Assembly: GCF_028285745.1 (NCBI RefSeq)
Contig: NZ_JANQOP010000259.1
Span: forward strand, 1-35,372
Reading direction: 5' to 3'
DNA from: Acaryochloris sp. IP29b_bin.137
GTDB taxonomy: Bacteria > Cyanobacteriota > Cyanobacteriia > Thermosynechococcales > Thermosynechococcaceae
Length of the DNA stretch: 35,372 bases
The position numbers and the translations under genes were made by a program. Of the stretch, positions 18,558 through 27,442 are shown one piece after another (positions within the stretch are counted from its first letter, which is position 1; every line of letters starts with the position of its first letter). The notes under the pieces are model-generated. The model searched no databases. It was not told the origin of the DNA and was given only the letters and a program-made list of their open reading frames with translations.

Positions 18558-19172
18558 CAGTTTTCCACTAGACCGCTGGCAAAATTAGATGTGTGGCAAC
18601 TACCCAAACGATTCCTTAAGAGCCTTGCCTCTACTTGCTAGGAGAGGTTGATTCCTAATTATTCTTCAAATCTTAATTCTCAACAAACTGGATGAATGAG
18701 CTTCTTGTTGAGAATTTGCGATTATTTTTAGGCTAAGGGGTGCATTTTAAACACCATATAGAGCATTTTAGATATTTAATAGCCTAAATTTCAGAGTCTA
18801 GGCCGTAACGCCCTTTTCTTATCCAAATCACAGAATTGCATCAGGATACCTTCAGTCTCCTCAGATAGATTAGAAGTCATTCACACATAAATCGCTGACT
18901 TAAATGAAACATACATCTAACCTCTGACTGTATCCCGCAGTTCGGGTCAAACCTATTTTTGAGATGTGTTTGCGGAGAAGTAAAGGTTTCAACCTACGCA
19001 AAAATAAGAATTTCCGCTAGTCCCAAACTCAAGATCATTAGCGGGCAGGAATGGTGCTTCATCTCTCAGGGCAGTGATGAATGTTACTGCTTAGCTGCAA
19101 ACTGACCCACCCCGCTGTAAGTATCGATTGGATGTGTATCGTCAATTTCCACTAGATCATTAAACTTAGAAA
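18558..19172. other. 615-bp intergenic region with two hairpins
   Basis: No gene of reasonable length is present. Two structured elements are seen. First, a perfect 12-bp inverted repeat AATTCTCAACAA (18675-18686) and TTGTTGAGAATT (18705-18716), followed five bases later by TTATTTTT. Second, TTTGCG (18969-18974) pairs with CGCAAA (18997-19002) around an inner AGGT/ACCT stem. The first could end an unannotated + strand small RNA. The second could be part of the leader of the receiver gene at 19173. Both are inference. Confidence 0.45.
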
Positions 19173-19547
19173 ATGAACCCTCATATCTTGCTAGTTGAAG
19201 ATGAAGTTAGAATTGCTCAGCTCGTTGAACTGGAACTGTCCGATGCGGGGTATCACGTCAATATTGCCCATGATGGTCAAATTGGCCTAGAGCTAGCCCA
19301 ACGCATTCAACCCGATGCCATTGTGTTGGATTGGACCTTACCCCGATTAACTGGTTTAGAAATCTGTCAACAACTGCGAGCCGCGGGTAGCGCCGTTCCC
19401 ATTGTGTTTGCGACCGCGATGGATGATCTCCCGCATCGGCAAGCCGCCATGGATGCTGGGGCAAATGCCTACGTTGTCAAGCCCTATAGTATTAGTGACT
19501 TGGTAGAGACGATTACGGCTCAACTGTCTGCCCCAGCAGAAGTATAG
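19173..19547 (+). CDS. Single-domain response regulator (CheY-like receiver)
   Basis: The 124-residue protein is a receiver domain with no output domain. The acidic pocket (Glu9, Asp10), phosphoacceptor Asp53 in AIVLDWTLPRLTG, Thr81 in VFATAMD and Lys103 in VVKPYS are all in place, so it should be phosphorylatable. It most likely acts by protein-protein contact or as a relay. It ends 9 bases from the 3' end of a histidine kinase gene on the other strand, which is a plausible partner. The sequence resembles receivers of the OmpR class. No clear Shine-Dalgarno sequence precedes the ATG. Confidence 0.92.
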   Translation: MNPHILLVEDEVRIAQLVELELSDAGYHVNIAHDGQIGLELAQRIQPDAIVLDWTLPRLTGLEICQQLRAAGSAVPIVFATAMDDLPHRQAAMDAGANAYVVKPYSISDLVETITAQLSAPAEV

Positions 19548-19556
19548 GGGGCAATG

Positions 19557-21743
19557 TTACGAAGATCCGCTGACGATTGGCAATAACACTGTTACCGTTG
19601 TCCCCGTTTCAGCGGTAGATTGGATCAGTAATTCTCCGCCATGGGTTTCCACGATGCGCTTGGTAATGGCTAGCCCCAAACCATTCCCTGATGATTTGGT
19701 CGTAAAAAACGGTTTCGTCAATTGAGGAAGCACATCTGCTGGAATCGGATCTCCTCCATTCTTGACCTCAATCATCACTTGATCTGGTTGGGGGGCAGTC
19801 TGAACCTGCCAAGTAATCGGTTCACCTTGGGAAACCGCTTCACATGCGTTGCTAACTAAATTGATAAAGACTTGCTTGAGTTTATCGATATCCGCTTCTA
19901 CCCAAGTCGATGCGGAAGCGGGGGTCAGCAAAATGGGGCGGTCCTTAGCACTGGGCATCTCCTGTAATGTCGGCAGGAGATCCGCAAAAAATTGATTCAG
20001 CTCTATAGTCATGGTCTCAAGCTTTTGCTGCTTCGCGTAGAGCAATATTTCATTGAGGAGCCGTTGCAGACGTTCCGATTCATCTAAAGCCAGTTGCAGC
20101 CTTAATTTTGCCCGGTCGGGTAAGTCCATCCGTTGAAACGAGCTGAGCCCCATCAGAACGGTTGTCAGAGGATTTCGGACCTCATGCACAATCATGGCGG
20201 CAAGTTCGCCAATTTCGGCCAGTCGCTCCCGATCTTTCTCAGCTTGCCGTCGCTCAGTAATATCCCGCGCCAGAGCCAAAATCAACTGTTCTTCCCCTGC
20301 TTCAAATAAACCTAAACGCACTTCGACCGGAAATTGACTGCCGTCTTTCCGCTGATGCGTCCCGATAAAGGTGAGGGGGTCTTTGGGGAGTAATCGTTGC
20401 CATAGGTCGGCAACGCTATCGTCTGAAAGGTTTCTCTGAATATCGGGTACACGGCATTTGAGTAGCTCCTCACGGGTATACCCTAAGTTGGCACAGGCCT
20501 GCTGATTCACATCCACAAACTGCCCTTGTTCATTGACCACATAAATGGCATCTACCGCTTGGTCAACCAGCATCCGAAATCGTTCTTCGCTGGCCTCTAG
20601 GGCAATTTCGGCTTTTTTACGCTCCGTGATGTCGTTGATCACGGAGAGAATGCAGTCTTGGTCGTTAACTTTGATTTGTTCTGAGGAGTAGAGGACGGTT
20701 TTTTCTTTGCCAGTGCGATCGCGCAGTCGATACTCATAATTTCGAATAATGCCATCCTTGAGAATGGCCTGAATCATTTGCATCCGATCGGTTGGATCGG
20801 CCCAGAGATCCAGATCCAAACTGCTCCGACCTAAAACCTCTGAGGTCGTTAATCCAAACAACTCTAAAAAACTGTCATTGACTTCCACTAAACGACCATC
20901 TTCGAGGGTGCTTAGGGTGATCGGATTGGGGCTAGCTCGAAAGGCTTTCGAAAATTTCTCTTCCGATAATCTCAGATCAGATTCCGCTTGTTGCCGCTGG
21001 GCGATCGCATCTCGAATCTGATTAAACATCTGATCGAACGTTTGGATCACATCCCCCAGTTCATCATCTGGGGGATGCTTGAGAGACTCAAATTCTGGGG
21101 GTAAAGCGTCGGGTTGCTCGGCTAAAAATGTTCCCGCTTGTAGGAGGTCCTTCCGCAGCTGCAAAATCGGCGCAATCACAAAGGATTGCAGAACAATCAT
21201 GGTGGCTATGGAGACAAACAGCGAAATAATCACGACTAAACCAATAATTCGACCAATAAACAGATTGAGTTCGTCTTGGACACTACTGGCGTCATGGCGA
21301 ATAATCAGCACATATTTATTGAGCAAGGGCTTCATGGCCCAAGCCGCATCGTATCGTTGTCGAGATCGATTGAGATAGGACTCTTCTGCCCGCTGGGTCA
21401 CTTGTGCAAAGGTTAGTTCAGGCTGCTCACCGAAGGCTCCCACTTGCCTGCCATCAATTCGAAAAAGAACGCCTCCCGTCACTACAGGATTTTTCTGAAT
21501 CACCTCAAGTTTGTCTAATACGGTTTGATCGGTAATTTCATCTTCCTCATTGGCCAGTACGCCTGTGGCCTTGGCAGCGGAGATCTCTGTGAGGTGCTTG
21601 AGCAGTTCGTCTTCACGTCGATAAACCGAAGGAATTAGAATAATAGCCTCAATCACAATGATGCTCAGAAATACCCATAACTCTATACGGCGTGAGAGTC
21701 GGGCTTGGAAGAGTTGGGTAAACGGATGCGATCTGAACGACAC
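19557..21743 (-). CDS. Membrane-bound PAS-PAS sensor histidine kinase
   Basis: The 728-residue kinase has a membrane helix at about 22-40, an extracytoplasmic sensor of about 120 residues, and a second helix at about 164-190. A HAMP linker follows (to about 250), then two PAS domains (about 260-375, ending ITERKKAE, and 385-500, ending ITERRQAE). The HisKA helix has His520 in [14 protein letters not shown], and the ATPase has Asn632 in [10 protein letters not shown], and [18 protein letters not shown]. The extracellular part is not a recognised ligand domain. The start is GTG at 21743, since no ATG occurs before the first membrane helix. It converges with a receiver protein gene 9 bases away. 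The signal sensed is unknown. Confidence 0.92.
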   Translation of the reverse strand: MSFRSHPFTQLFQARLSRRIELWVFLSIIVIEAIILIPSVYRREDELLKHLTEISAAKATGVLANEEDEITDQTVLDKLEVIQKNPVVTGGVLFRIDGRQVGAFGEQPELTFAQVTQRAEESYLNRSRQRYDAAWAMKPLLNKYVLIIRHDASSVQDELNLFIGRIIGLVVIISLFVSIATMIVLQSFVIAPILQLRKDLLQAGTFLAEQPDALPPEFESLKHPPDDELGDVIQTFDQMFNQIRDAIAQRQQAESDLRLSEEKFSKAFRASPNPITLSTLEDGRLVEVNDSFLELFGLTTSEVLGRSSLDLDLWADPTDRMQMIQAILKDGIIRNYEYRLRDRTGKEKTVLYSSEQIKVNDQDCILSVINDITERKKAEIALEASEERFRMLVDQAVDAIYVVNEQGQFVDVNQQACANLGYTREELLKCRVPDIQRNLSDDSVADLWQRLLPKDPLTFIGTHQRKDGSQFPVEVRLGLFEAGEEQLILALARDITERRQAEKDRERLAEIGELAAMIVHEVRNPLTTVLMGLSSFQRMDLPDRAKLRLQLALDESERLQRLLNEILLYAKQQKLETMTIELNQFFADLLPTLQEMPSAKDRPILLTPASASTWVEADIDKLKQVFINLVSNACEAVSQGEPITWQVQTAPQPDQVMIEVKNGGDPIPADVLPQLTKPFFTTKSSGNGLGLAITKRIVETHGGELLIQSTAETGTTVTVLLPIVSGSS

Positions 21744-22004
21744 AGCGAAATTCTACTAAAACTGATCCCTATTATCCCTGTAAGCCAGTTGGTTTTTATG
21801 AGTATTGACTGGATAGGTGGCAAGGTATCAAGGACGATTCCCATTGGTAAACCCATCCTTAGTGGAGAGATAAACGGGCGATATGAAACGGTCGGCCTAT
21901 CCCTGGAAGTCCTGAATAACGGTTGGGCAACGGTTGAGAAAAGGTGGGATATTTGCGATCGCAAAGTGATACATATATTAGAGTTTCATATTTATGGATG
22001 GCTG

Positions 22005-22009
22005 AGGAG
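22005..22009 (+). promoter_or_regulatory. Ribosome binding site that fixes the start of the secreted repeat protein
   Basis: AGGAG lies 7 bases before the ATG at 22017. The open frame extends 104 codons further upstream, but only this start gives a signal peptide at the N-terminus, so the upstream extension is rejected. Confidence 0.8.
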
Positions 22010-22016
22010 AAAAATC

Positions 22017-24887
22017 ATGGGTCGCTGGATCGTATTACTCACCAATCGTGCTCCCTTCGCTGCCCTTTTGATGGTATGCACGTTCCTGGCAGATACTGCT
22101 TTAGCTCGCAATTCTTCTACCAACACCGCGGACCAAGCAATACCTAATCTTGATTCCCCCATCGCTCCTATCCCCAGCCCAAAAGCCCCCATTTTTCAGG
22201 TTGCAGACGCCAAGATGTGTAATGGCAGCTCCATCGTGGAACTGTCTTTTCGTAATCCTAAAAAAGAGAACAACCGCCCCAACCTCTCCGTCGGCTCCAT
22301 CTATCGATTTACCCAGGTTGCTCCAGGTATTGATGCATTGGTTACGGTTGATCAGTTCAACAACGGGGCAACGTTAGGAGCAATTGATAACCCCAGTACA
22401 GGGTCCGCAGATGCCCTGCAGCCCACGCTCAATGCTTCCCAGCAAAAAGGGGATTCCAGTGTAGATCTTATTATCAGCTTTGTAGAAACCGGGACCAATA
22501 CCCCTACAACCATTAAAGCCTTTAATGCCTCGGGGGTAGACATCGACGGAGACAGCCGTGATCTCAGGGAATATATCGAACTGGATGGATTCTCAAACTA
22601 CACCCTTGAAAATCCCACAACGCTGAAGCCAACGATTAACCCGCCATCGGGTCGCTTTGAGTCAAATACGGTCAAGACGCAACCTGGCATTAGCACAGAT
22701 GCAACACAAACCTTAGTAACGGCCTCATACGAGAATATCAGCAGTTTTCGCTATCGCATTGGCGCGCTAAAGCCTAAAGGTCGTAAAAGTGGTCGCCTCA
22801 ACTCTTTATCCTTCAGTTGCCTCCCGTTTAAAGAGCCAGAAACTGAGTCAGGGGCAACTCCTACACCGGCACCTACCCCAGAGCCAGAGACTTCTTCAGA
22901 GCCAGCTCCATCCAATAATCCACCTGATGCAGTTGATGACACTAACACGACAAAAGAAGATGTCCCTGTCAGCGGTAATATCCTTGACGGCAGTAACGGG
23001 GGTCTAGATACAGACCCAGATCAAGACACGCTCACCGTTAGCGGCAATACAGAACCAGCCAATGGCTCTGTCACTGTCAATCCAGATGGCACCTATACCT
23101 ATACGCCTAATTCAGGCTTTAGTGGCAAGGATAGCTTTACTTACACGATTTCTGATGGCAATGGTGGTACAGATACAGCGACCGTCAACATCACCATTGA
23201 CACCATTGAACCCGAACCAACCTCAGAACCGACCCCAGAACCGGAACCAACCTCTGAGCCGGAGCCTGAACCAGCACCAGGGCTAGAGCCTACCCCTGAC
23301 CCCAGTCCTGAGCCAACTCCAGGCCCTGAGCCAGATTCGGGTAATCCCCCTGCGCTATCTCCTCTATCTGGGAAAATCGTTATCAATGAGGTGCTTTATA
23401 AGCAAACGATTGGCAATGCCAATGCTGAGAATAACGATGAATTTATTGAGTTATTCAATCCATCCGATGAAGCCGTTGATCTTGGCGGCCTGCAATTAAT
23501 GGATGGCAATATCCTGGATGGTGATATTGATGGTACAACCGGAAGTATTACAGGCAATACCAACCCTTACGTTTTTCCTGTTAATACCATTCTTAAGCCC
23601 GGAGAATATGCCGTTATTTGGATCGGTAGCGAGAAGGATGCTCAAGGCAATTCTATCCCAGCCCATCAAGCCCCAGACGCTGCATTTCAAACATGGTTAG
23701 GACAACGTCCCAAGCTCAATAACACCGGGGACGATGTTTGGTTATACGATGGCCAAAACCAGATCATTGACTACATTGCCTACGGTAAAAATACTAGCAG
23801 CAGTTCAGGGATTAATACTCCGCCACCTGCAGTCTTAGGGTTGTGGGATGATTCTGCTCAGACAACCTTAGGGGGAGCTGACAACGGGCAATCCATTAGT
23901 TTGACGGCTAATGGTCAAGATTCTAATAACAGTGCCTGTTGGGAACAGACGACGAGTAGTGATGCGAGTACCCGTTGCTTAGGCTATTTAGAAACGATTG
24001 ATTCAGATTCCACAGGCAATCGGATAACCAGCGTTGCAGGTAATAATAATGGTTCAGATGAGCCAACACCCGAACCAACGCCTGAGTCAGAACCCGAACC
24101 GGCCCCTGAGCCAACACCCGAACCAACACCAACGCCTGAGCCTGAGCCAGAATTGGTTCCAGCACCGGAACCTGAGCCAACACCCGGACCAGTTCCTGAA
24201 CCCATGCCAGAGCCCGAGCCAACTCCAGAGCCCGAGCCAACGCCTGACCCTGAACCAACGCCAACGCCTGAGCCAGAACCGGGTCCCACGCCAGAGCCTG
24301 AGCTAACGCCCGACCCTAGTCCTGTGCCAACTCCAACGCCCACTCCAGCACCGACACCTGGGCCAGCCCTAACACCGGAGCCCATTCCAACGCCCGAACC
24401 TAACCCGACACCCACTCCAATACCCGGGTCTGGACCTTCTCCCGTGCCCATCCCTACACCAGGATCAGAACCTACCCCAACCCCTGGACCCATTTCAAGT
24501 CCAACCCCCCAACCTGACCCCGGTCCTGAACCAACGCCAGGGGTATCCCCTGTACCTCAATCCATCACAGATCCGCCGAGGGAGTCTACATCCAAGCCTT
24601 TCCCATCTCCTATGCCCTTACCGTCACCTTCTCCCCAACCTGGAATTGCGCCCGAGAATCTTCCTGACTCAGGAATCTTGCCTGGGTCAGGGACTCCTGC
24701 AAAAACAGCACCTAAAGAAGGTATCCGTCCAGGCGAGACTCCTCGTACTGGTACTCCAGGTGAACAGCCGCCAATACCGACGGAACAGTTGCCTGCCCCG
24801 ACAGAACGACCAGCGCCTCAACAGAAAATAAAGGCCCCCTCTCGTGACGAGCCTGAATCTCCACCCCCTGTGCGAGCCCTCTGGTAA
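22017..24887 (+). CDS. Large secreted or surface protein: cadherin-like domain, lamin-tail domain, Pro/Glu/Thr repeat tail
   Basis: The 956-residue precursor starts with a signal peptide (about 1-30, hydrophobic [19 protein letters not shown]). Residues about 58-272 form an unrecognised globular domain beginning [14 protein letters not shown] Pro/Glu linker leads to a cadherin-like bacterial Ig domain (about 301-395) with the signatures NPPDAVDD and [21 protein letters not shown] second Pro/Glu linker leads to a lamin-tail domain (about 451-650) with [29 protein letters not shown] and [10 protein letters not shown]. The last 270 or so residues are almost only Pro, Glu, Thr, Ser and Gly in PEPT-like repeats. 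No LPxTG motif, PEP-CTERM anchor or terminal membrane helix is visible. The protein is likely exported and extended. Lamin-tail domains in bacteria often accompany surface or nuclease proteins, but no nuclease motif is seen here. Confidence 0.85.
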   Translation: MGRWIVLLTNRAPFAALLMVCTFLADTALARNSSTNTADQAIPNLDSPIAPIPSPKAPIFQVADAKMCNGSSIVELSFRNPKKENNRPNLSVGSIYRFTQVAPGIDALVTVDQFNNGATLGAIDNPSTGSADALQPTLNASQQKGDSSVDLIISFVETGTNTPTTIKAFNASGVDIDGDSRDLREYIELDGFSNYTLENPTTLKPTINPPSGRFESNTVKTQPGISTDATQTLVTASYENISSFRYRIGALKPKGRKSGRLNSLSFSCLPFKEPETESGATPTPAPTPEPETSSEPAPSNNPPDAVDDTNTTKEDVPVSGNILDGSNGGLDTDPDQDTLTVSGNTEPANGSVTVNPDGTYTYTPNSGFSGKDSFTYTISDGNGGTDTATVNITIDTIEPEPTSEPTPEPEPTSEPEPEPAPGLEPTPDPSPEPTPGPEPDSGNPPALSPLSGKIVINEVLYKQTIGNANAENNDEFIELFNPSDEAVDLGGLQLMDGNILDGDIDGTTGSITGNTNPYVFPVNTILKPGEYAVIWIGSEKDAQGNSIPAHQAPDAAFQTWLGQRPKLNNTGDDVWLYDGQNQIIDYIAYGKNTSSSSGINTPPPAVLGLWDDSAQTTLGGADNGQSISLTANGQDSNNSACWEQTTSSDASTRCLGYLETIDSDSTGNRITSVAGNNNGSDEPTPEPTPESEPEPAPEPTPEPTPTPEPEPELVPAPEPEPTPGPVPEPMPEPEPTPEPEPTPDPEPTPTPEPEPGPTPEPELTPDPSPVPTPTPTPAPTPGPALTPEPIPTPEPNPTPTPIPGSGPSPVPIPTPGSEPTPTPGPISSPTPQPDPGPEPTPGVSPVPQSITDPPRESTSKPFPSPMPLPSPSPQPGIAPENLPDSGILPGSGTPAKTAPKEGIRPGETPRTGTPGEQPPIPTEQLPAPTERPAPQQKIKAPSRDEPESPPPVRALW
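24058..24560 (+). repeat. Imperfect tandem repeats encoding PEPT/EPEP tail
   Basis: Short degenerate units of the type CCAACGCCTGAGCCAGAACC repeat through this 500-base stretch and encode Pro-Glu-Pro-Thr-like protein. Unit length varies between 6 and 24 bases. Similar but shorter runs occur at about 22850-22910 and 23208-23340. The repeats open long false frames on the other strand. Such tracts change length by slippage. Confidence 0.9.
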
Positions 24888-24914
24888 GGACACAGTTGTC
24901 TGTTTTGTAGCATT

Positions 24915-24930
24915 GCGGCCCTCGGGCCGC
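24915..24930 (+). terminator. Possible terminator hairpin after the repeat protein
   Basis: GCGGCC (24915-24920) and GGCCGC (24925-24930) form a 6-bp all-GC stem with loop CTCG. Only a weak T-containing stretch follows (CTTGTATG), so termination would be partial at best. It is 28 bases after the stop codon. Confidence 0.45.
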
Positions 24931-24985
24931 CTTGTATGCTGAGATAAAGGTAGCTTATCCATTGTTTCAGTCAAGCTAGGTGCCC

Positions 24986-26443
24986 ATGCAAACTCAAGAC
25001 TGCGATACCCAACGGGACCGCTTTGCCCAAGGAAAACCCCTGTGGGCCCGTGCGATCGCAACCCCCGCTACGGAATTTGGTCCCACTTCTCTGCCGTTGC
25101 TATCAGGTCAAGTACCAACGGGCCTCAGGGGCACCCTGTATCGCAATGGTCCCGGTCGGTTGTCTCGTCAGGGGCAAACCGTCGATCACTGGTTTGATGG
25201 AGATGGCGGTATTTTGGCCGTGCGCTTTGGTCCCGAAGAAACAACGGCTAGTTACCGCTATGTCCAAACCCAAGAGCTTCAGACTGAAGAAGCAAAAGAT
25301 CAATTTCTCTATTCTGGTTATGGACAAATGGCTCCTGGTCCCCTTTGGAAACGATGGGGCGTTCCACCCAAAAATGTGGCGAATACCTCGGTTTTGGCAT
25401 TGCCTGATAAGCTGCTCGCCCTCTGGGAAGGTGGCAATCCCCATGCCCTTGATTCCATCACCCTAGAAACCCACGGGTTAGAAACCCTTTCAGGTTTAAC
25501 CGCCAAGCTCACCTATTCGGCCCATCCCAAGCGCGATCCACAAACGGGCACTATTTATAACTTTGGCGTTATCTTTGGTCCCAAAACCTATCTCCAGATC
25601 TATTGCAGCCATGCCTCTGGCGACATTGATCGGCAAGCCTCCATTCTCTTGCCGGGACTATCTTTGGTTCATGATTTTGTCTTAGCTGGGCGCTATCTCG
25701 TCTTTATTGTGCCGCCGCTGCGACTGCAGATGCTCCCCGTCATGCTGGGCACCAAAAGTTTAAGTGATGCCTTACAGTGGCAACCGCACCAGGGAACGCA
25801 AATCATCGTCATCGATCGAGATACGTTTGAGGAGGTGACTCGCTTTGAGACCGATCCTTGGTTTCAGTGGCACTTTGGCAATGGTTATGAAGATACTGTC
25901 GGACATATTGTTCTGGACTATGTTCGCTATCCTGATTTCCAAACCAATCAGTGGTTGAAGGAAGTGGTCACAGGCTATCCACAAACCCCTGCCTTGGGAA
26001 TGTTGTGGCAGCTACACATTAATCCCCAGACGGGGCAAGTATTGCAGAACGAGCAGCGGTTTAGCTTGGGTTGTGAATTTCCGGTCGTTTCGCCTCTAGA
26101 AACGGGGCAAGAGACAACCGCCCTTTACCTAACCCATCATTCCCATTCCCAACAGCCTGTGGAGGAAATGTTTGACTGCATCGCTCGCATTGATAGTCAG
26201 ACTTCTGGTGTTGTAAGCATGGCATTTCCTTCCGGCTGTTACCCGATGGAAGCCATTTATGCGCCTGATCCAACCAGTTCTGATCAAGGGTGGCTGTTAA
26301 CGGTTGTCTTTGATGGCAACCAGGATCAAAGCACCGTGCAGATTTTTTCTGCCGATCAGCTAGACGCTGGCCCGATTGCCGTTTTAGGATTGCCCGAGAT
26401 CATTCCCTTTGGATTTCATGGGACTTGGCAAGCTGCCGAGTAG
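24986..26443 (+). CDS. Carotenoid oxygenase (RPE65/carotenoid cleavage dioxygenase family)
   Basis: This is an iron(II) dioxygenase that cleaves a double bond of carotenoids or apocarotenals, giving retinal-type products. The 485-residue protein shows the seven-bladed propeller family pattern and four iron-binding histidines, counted from the ATG: His180 (YSAHPKRDP), His229 (LVHDFVL), His296 (WHFGNGYED) and His478 (GFHGTW). N-terminal motifs GTLYRNGPGR and DHWFDGDGG are typical. It resembles cyanobacterial apocarotenoid oxygenases more than NinaB-type enzymes. No membrane helix is seen. The ATG at 24986 is chosen over an in-frame GTG two codons upstream. Substrate is not predictable from sequence alone. 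Confidence 0.92.
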   Translation: MQTQDCDTQRDRFAQGKPLWARAIATPATEFGPTSLPLLSGQVPTGLRGTLYRNGPGRLSRQGQTVDHWFDGDGGILAVRFGPEETTASYRYVQTQELQTEEAKDQFLYSGYGQMAPGPLWKRWGVPPKNVANTSVLALPDKLLALWEGGNPHALDSITLETHGLETLSGLTAKLTYSAHPKRDPQTGTIYNFGVIFGPKTYLQIYCSHASGDIDRQASILLPGLSLVHDFVLAGRYLVFIVPPLRLQMLPVMLGTKSLSDALQWQPHQGTQIIVIDRDTFEEVTRFETDPWFQWHFGNGYEDTVGHIVLDYVRYPDFQTNQWLKEVVTGYPQTPALGMLWQLHINPQTGQVLQNEQRFSLGCEFPVVSPLETGQETTALYLTHHSHSQQPVEEMFDCIARIDSQTSGVVSMAFPSGCYPMEAIYAPDPTSSDQGWLLTVVFDGNQDQSTVQIFSADQLDAGPIAVLGLPEIIPFGFHGTWQAAE

Positions 26444-26450
26444 GTCGCGG

Positions 26451-26915
26451 CTACTCCGCCCCTCGCTTCAAGGCCCGCTCCATATCTCGCTTGTCCTGAC
26501 GTTTTTTGATCGATTCCCGCTTGTCATGCAGTTTTTTACCCCGAGCCAGCCCAATCGTTACCTTGATCCAGCCGCGCTGAAGATAAAGCTTTAACGGCAC
26601 CAGGGTCAGCCCTTTTTGCTCCGTTTTGCCAATCAGCTTACGGATCTCTTGGCGATGCATCAAGAGCTTGCGGGTTCGCCGAGGGTCGTGATTAAAAAAT
26701 TGGCCAACATTGGTATGGGGGGAAACATGAACATTGAGGAGGAACGCCTCCTCATTGCGAATTTGGGCAAATCCATCCCGCAGGTTGACTTTCCCCGCTC
26801 GGATGGACTTAACTTCTGTTCCAGTTAGGGCAATGCCAGCCTCAAACACCTCTAGGATTTCATATTGAAAGCGGGCTTGGCGATTATCACTAATAACTTT
26901 GTAAGACTCACTCAT
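26451..26915 (-). CDS. smpB: SsrA-binding protein SmpB
   Basis: SmpB binds tmRNA and delivers it to stalled ribosomes for trans-translation. The 154-residue product has the family core: YKVISDNRQARFQYEILEVF, GIALTGTEVKSIRAGKVNLRDGF, PHTNVGQFFNHDPRRTRKLLMHR and LVPLKLYLQRGWIKVTIGLARGKK (read in parts). It ends with the basic helix DKRESIKKRQDKRDMERALK that enters the ribosome A site. The frame is open 57 codons upstream of 26915, but the ATG at 26915 begins MSESYKVI in the usual position and is preceded by GAGGG. The gene converges with the carotenoid oxygenase gene, 7 bases apart. Confidence 0.95.
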   Translation of the reverse strand: MSESYKVISDNRQARFQYEILEVFEAGIALTGTEVKSIRAGKVNLRDGFAQIRNEEAFLLNVHVSPHTNVGQFFNHDPRRTRKLLMHRQEIRKLIGKTEQKGLTLVPLKLYLQRGWIKVTIGLARGKKLHDKRESIKKRQDKRDMERALKRGAE

Positions 26916-27085
26916 ACCCTCTACTGTACTCTGCCCACTTCTTTTTGTTGTACCGTCTATCCCTGCCAGACCCCGATCACCCGGGAAAGCCCCATAGCCT
27001 GTCGCATCTACCGATGGATTTGAGGGATTCACTTGGACTGATAGCATGGACAATAATGCATGCTGGGCTATGAAGGTAAGCAACA

Positions 27086-27397
27086 ATGGGTAAAGCCGTC
27101 ATCAAATTTTCTTCTGAAGACTGTGGAATTTGCCACAAAATGTCTTTTTATGATCAGAAAGTCACCGAAGAACTGGGCTTAGAATTTATTGATGTCAAAA
27201 TGCAGGACACCGCGACTTACCGCAAATATCGCAAAATCCTTCTGACTCAATATCCTGATAAATCAGAAATGGGTTGGCCCACCTATATTATTTGCGATGA
27301 TCCTGATGCAGCGTTCTCGATTTTGGGCGAAGTCAAAGGCGGACATCCGAAAGGAGAGTTTAGAAGCCGACTCCAAGCGGTCTTGGGAGCGGCGTAA
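27086..27397 (+). CDS. Thioredoxin-fold protein with a CGIC active site
   Basis: The 103-residue protein has the thioredoxin fold with a redox motif Cys13-Gly-Ile-Cys16 instead of the usual CGPC, and a cis-Pro at about 65 in GWPTYI. It is a probable cytoplasmic thiol-disulfide protein with no signal peptide. Thioredoxins with changed dipeptides between the cysteines have altered redox potential, so it may serve a specific partner. GAAGGTAAG precedes the ATG by a few bases. It is followed after 45 bases by a membrane-protein gene on the same strand, possibly in one transcript. Confidence 0.85.
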   Translation: MGKAVIKFSSEDCGICHKMSFYDQKVTEELGLEFIDVKMQDTATYRKYRKILLTQYPDKSEMGWPTYIICDDPDAAFSILGEVKGGHPKGEFRSRLQAVLGAA

Positions 27398-27442
27398 AGC
27401 CTCTCTCTGATTATCCCGACGTTCTTCTTTGAAATTTCTGGT

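Noticed and set aside
21705-22016. 104-codon upstream extension of the secreted repeat protein
   Set aside because: It would overlap the kinase gene start and bury the signal peptide; the ATG at 22017 has a proper AGGAG site.
23984-24493. 169-codon Gly/Val/Ser-rich frame on the minus strand
   Set aside because: It is the antisense reading of the Pro/Glu/Thr repeat tract, which is open in several frames because of its composition.
26916-27086. 57-codon N-terminal extension of SmpB
   Set aside because: The SmpB core begins at the ATG at 26915, as in the rest of the family; the extension has no family sequence.
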